Below, piece by piece: positions 63,235-64,000 of a DNA stretch of 64,000 nt. The notes under the pieces were generated by a model that saw nothing but the letters and a program-made list of their open reading frames with translations, was not told where the DNA came from and made no database searches. How positions within the stretch are numbered: the first letter of the stretch is position 1; each line of letters starts with the position of its first letter. Both the position numbers and the translations under genes were made by a program. Source of the DNA: Rothia aeria (GTDB lineage: Bacteria > Actinomycetota > Actinomycetes > Actinomycetales > Micrococcaceae); assembly GCA_002355935.1 (NCBI GenBank), contig AP017895.1, forward strand, positions 124,001-188,000. Direction: 5' to 3'.

Positions 63235-63989
63235 TTAGATGGAATATTCAGGGGCCGCCCACACCACAACTTCTGGATGCTCAAAGAACCGGTACCCCTG
63301 CCCACGCACCGTACGCACCGTACCTGAGAGGCGCCCTAGCTTTGAGCGCAGACGCCGGATATGCACATCAATGGTGCGTTCGTGCGGGTGCTCGTCCCCG
63401 GCGCTCCACAGCGAGTCCAGCAGCTCATCACGGCCGACCGTGCGGGAGGAGTTTTCCACCAGGTGCGCCAGAAGCTCAAATTCTTTAAAAGTGAGCATAA
63501 GCGGCTCACCATCCAAGAACACCTCACGTCGCGCCAGATCAATCAGCACGCCATTGGTATGCGTGGCCTGCGACTCGGCCTCAACATGGGTGTTTGCATC
63601 CGGCTGATAGTAGACAGCCGTGGGGTCCCCCAGCGCGTTCCGCACTACCTCAAGGTCGCTCCCCTCCGCACTGGTGGGGCCAGCGCTACCGCAGCATAAG
63701 ACTCCGCTTCCGGAGCTAGGTGGTGAGCGTAATTGCGCAAATCCTGCACGATACGCACTAGGGAGGTACCGTTGGCCGCCGCAAGCTCCTCATTGAGGCC
63801 CACATACAGCACGAACCCGCGCGCCTCATTCTCGTGCGCGCCGCCCTTGGGTGAGTGGTCATTAGCAGTGAAAGTCATGGGTCGCAGAGTAGCCGCAGGC
63901 GCCTGCGGGCGACTGGGCTGGGGAGCCTGGCGCTTAGCGGCGCGTCCACGCTGGGAAATGTGAACGTACCCTGGTACTGCACCTGACAT
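63235..63989 (-). CDS. OmpR-type winged-helix transcriptional regulator (one-base frameshift near 63670)
   Basis: About 251 residues. A basic Pro/Gln-rich lead (AAKRQAPQPSRPQAP) precedes an N-terminal domain (RGFVLYVGLNEELAAANGTS, LVRIVQDLRNYAHHLAPEAES) that is not a receiver domain. After the break, LDLARREVFLD-like strands (DLARREVFLDGEPLMLTFKE) and the winged helix FELLAHLVENSSRTVGRDEL, ERTIDVHIRRLRSKLG and RTVRGQGYRFFEHPEVVVW follow. No phospho-acceptor Asp is apparent, so it is probably not a classical response regulator. Start ATG at 63987-63989 behind GAAGGATG. Confidence 0.82.
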
Positions 63990-64000
63990 ATGCATCCTTC

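Overview
The window is high-GC chromosomal DNA from an actinobacterium. Gene content and protein style (actinobacterial GroEL ending in GGMM, RclA-like flavoprotein, ThrE exporter with a long N-terminus, DUF3263 and LytR_C proteins, WXG100-like protein, fruR-fruK-fruA-ptsI-ptsH cluster) point to Micrococcaceae. A Rothia-like organism is my best guess, by inference only. No ribosomal RNA, plasmid, complete insertion sequence or CRISPR array was seen.

Layout. 1-1.6 kb: redox/electrophile genes (RclA-like, NAD(P)-binding oxidoreductase, HxlR regulator). 1.7-6 kb: an accessory patch with two AT-rich inserts, a MepB-like gene between imperfect direct repeats and a decayed AbiH phage-defence gene, then two cupin paralogs. 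6-13.5 kb: MFS exporter, RlmC, a Ser-every-third-residue repeat protein, GroEL, LytR_C protein, DUF3263 protein and uracil-DNA glycosylase. 13.5-22 kb: ThrE-type exporter and a complete fructose PTS. 22.3-24.3 kb: VanZ-like protein and a double-domain histidine phosphatase. 24.6-30.1 kb: two paralogous ATPase-permease operons facing each other as an inverted duplication. 30.2-31 kb: a Phd/PIN toxin-antitoxin pair with a palindromic operator. 31.1-39.7 kb: HAD hydrolase, methionine ABC importer (metQ-metN-metI), acyl-CoA ligase, acetyltransferase and membrane proteins. 39.8-45 kb: 2-oxoacid dehydrogenase E1alpha-E1beta-E2 and a HisC-like aminotransferase. 45-48.1 kb: a WXG100-like protein and a large GHSQGG serine-hydrolase protein with PYNPxTD repeats. 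48.5-54.6 kb: purB, an EcsC-like protein, two EamA transporters and a spermidine-synthase-like protein. 54.4-57 kb: a tandem duplication of [DsbA-like lipoprotein + tRNA-Thr]. 57-64 kb: CitE-like lyase, quinone oxidoreductase, two tRNA-Ser genes, small membrane proteins, SixA-like phosphatase and a winged-helix regulator.

A technical point runs through the window. About thirty conserved genes, including groEL, ung, the dehydrogenase E1alpha and hisC, are broken by single missing bases, nearly always in short G or C runs. Correcting one base restores a full family-length protein each time. I read most of these as consensus errors and annotate the restored gene, naming the break. The AbiH gene and the DUF559 remnant look more like true decay.

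The most interesting biology is the WXG-like/hydrolase pair (45.1-48.1 kb), the triplet-serine solenoid candidate (9.1 kb), the DsbA paralog that lost a catalytic cysteine inside a tRNA-linked duplication (54.4-57 kb), the inverted ABC operon pair, and several families of long intergenic palindromes shared between distant loci.
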